Source: Methanosarcina sp.
GTDB lineage: Archaea > Halobacteriota > Methanosarcinia > Methanosarcinales > Methanosarcinaceae
NCBI GenBank assembly: GCA_003157235.1
Contig: PMJC01000119.1
Span: forward strand, 8,953 to 14,488
DNA: 5,536 bases
Direction: 5' to 3'
The translations under genes and the position numbers were made by a program. Below the pieces are notes generated by a model. The model had not been told where the DNA came from. It saw only the letters and a program-made list of their open reading frames with translations, and did no database searches. Below are positions 4,965-5,536 of this stretch, piece by piece; the first letter of the stretch is position 1; every line of letters starts with the position of its first letter.

Positions 4965-5513
4965 ATGGGAAAACAAATATTTAATAAAATAAAAAAGGTA
5001 CTGGTTATTTTGGTGGCAGTCCTTTTCGTAGTATCCTTGACAGGAATGGCAGCTGTTGCTGCCCCACAGGGTCATGTACGTGGCGGACACGGCGGTGGTG
5101 GACACGGCGGACACGGCGGTGGTGGACACGGCGGACACGGCGGTGGTGGACACGGCGGACACGGCGGACACGGCGGCGGTGGACACGGACATCACTTCAA
5201 CAATTTGCATGATCACAGGCATCACGGCGATCATGATCACTACTATGGTGGCGTGTACTACGGGGACTATGAATGGGTATATAATCCCGGTACTCTAGTG
5301 TGGGACTGGACCTACTTGCCTGTCGCTGTGGAACCTATAGTGGTAGGGCCAGTAGATATAGAACCAGTAGCGGCAGAACCAGTTGTAGTAGACGGATATG
5401 ACGGCGGATACTATGGTCATGGGCACGATGGCTATGGCGGACATGGTGGACACGATGGCCATGGCGGACACGGTGGACACGGTGGACACGGTGGACAAGG
5501 CCATCACCCATAG
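4965..5513 (+). CDS. Secreted glycine/histidine-rich protein, probable metal binder
   Basis: A 182-residue protein starting with a signal peptide: basic n-region (MGKQIFNKIKK), hydrophobic core 12-32, and an A30-V-A32 cleavage motif. The mature part has four sections. Residues 36-77 are Gly/His repeats built on GGHGGGGH and GGHGGH. Residues 78-96 form a His/Asp-rich patch (HDHRHHGDHDHYY). Residues 97-143 are aromatic and then E-P-V/I rich (YEWVYNPGTLVWDWTYLP, then repeated VEP/IEP/AEP). Residues 144-182 are again GGH repeats ending GHHP. I count 28 histidines (about 15%) and no cysteine in the protein. Such composition is known to bind Ni, Zn, Cu or Co, so exported metal buffering or a cell-surface role is the likely function; this is inferred from composition, not from a recognised family. 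There is no C-terminal membrane anchor. The start is supported by GGAAGTG 8 bases upstream. Local G+C is far above the flanks because of GGN and CAC codons. Confidence 0.87.
   Translation: MGKQIFNKIKKVLVILVAVLFVVSLTGMAAVAAPQGHVRGGHGGGGHGGHGGGGHGGHGGGGHGGHGGHGGGGHGHHFNNLHDHRHHGDHDHYYGGVYYGDYEWVYNPGTLVWDWTYLPVAVEPIVVGPVDIEPVAAEPVVVDGYDGGYYGHGHDGYGGHGGHDGHGGHGGHGGHGGQGHHP
5082..5186 (+). repeat. 24-bp in-frame tandem repeat encoding GGHGGGGH
   Basis: Three perfect 24-bp units (5082-5105, 5106-5129, 5130-5153; GGCGGACACGGCGGTGGTGG plus ACAC) are followed by a variant unit with an extra 9-bp GGCGGACAC. Because units are multiples of three, gain or loss by slippage or recombination would change repeat number without breaking the frame. 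The near-identity at DNA level suggests recent expansion. Confidence 0.9.
5436..5498 (+). repeat. 9-bp repeats encoding GGH near the C-terminus
   Basis: Successive GGCGGACAT/GGTGGACAC-type units encode residues 158-178 (GGH, with DGH once and a final GGQ). They are less uniform than the N-terminal array, mixing GGT and GGC as well as CAT and CAC, so this block looks older. Confidence 0.75.
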
Positions 5514-5536
5514 ATCTAAATAAGAAGCAGTCGTCT

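Larger units (their letters stand above)
4754..5001 (+). repeat. Tandem duplication of leader, SD site and gene start
   Basis: Two directly repeated units, 4754-4879 and 4880-5001, each begin TCTAGGTAT and end within the first 13 codons of the same N-terminus. By eye they are about 85% identical, with a perfectly conserved 19-bp block AGTACATAAAAAGCGAATA (4772-4790 and 4896-4914) and a shared AATAAATTGGAAGTGC carrying the SD site. Most differences are A/G transitions plus two 2-base indels. The second unit leads into the complete His-rich gene; the first is cut off at the junction. It is either a duplication of the gene's 5' end or the scar of a deletion between two tandem paralogues. Confidence 0.88.

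Noticed and set aside
5082..5186. CRISPR array
   Set aside because: The repeats are contiguous, in frame and coding, with no unique spacers.
4935..5240. Minus-strand frame rich in AVSAVSTT
   Set aside because: It is the mirror of the GGH-coding repeat of the His-rich gene; the repetitive composition is a by-product and there is no SD site.
5056..5298. Plus-strand frame rich in ADTAVVDT
   Set aside because: Out-of-frame reading of the same repeat inside the His-rich gene, with no start signal.
5295..5507. Minus-strand frame opposite the C-terminal repeat
   Set aside because: Repeat-driven open frame antisense to a convincing gene.

Overview
The window looks like a stretch of a methanogenic archaeon chromosome, most likely Methanosarcina or a close relative. 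Three things suggest this: long AT-rich intergenic DNA, archaeal TATA-like promoters combined with Shine-Dalgarno (SD) sites, and a decayed FMN-binding protein that matches my memory of Methanosarcina proteins. This is an inference from sequence character; no database was searched.

Left end (1-1210, minus strand): a drug-efflux module. A PadR-family repressor gene (690-1139) is followed after 22 bp by the 5' part of a 14-helix-type (DHA2/EmrB-QacA-like) MFS exporter gene that runs off the window at base 1. One TATA box at 1201-1208 probably drives both. Short repeats between the TATA box and the start codon could be the repressor's operator.

Middle (1210-4320): mostly gene-poor, decaying DNA. 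It holds three related IS-end-like motifs (1431-1632), a large imperfect inverted repeat (2600-2712), and three gene remnants. These are an unidentified minus-strand gene (about 2792-3260), an FMN-binding pyridoxamine-phosphate-oxidase-like gene broken by stops and frameshifts (3433-3843), and a fragment with tetratricopeptide-repeat character (about 4171-4310). Among them is one apparently intact small gene for a cysteine-containing protein of about 75 residues (ending at 4149).

Right end (4320-5536): AT-rich regulatory DNA leads to a secreted glycine/histidine-rich protein (4965-5513) with a signal peptide and 28 histidines, likely a metal-binding cell-surface or exported protein. Its promoter-proximal DNA, SD site and first 13 codons are tandemly duplicated just upstream (4754-4879 and 4880-5001). 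The upstream copy is an SD-preceded mini-ORF (4843-4884) that stops exactly at the duplication junction. This arrangement is the most distinctive feature of the window.
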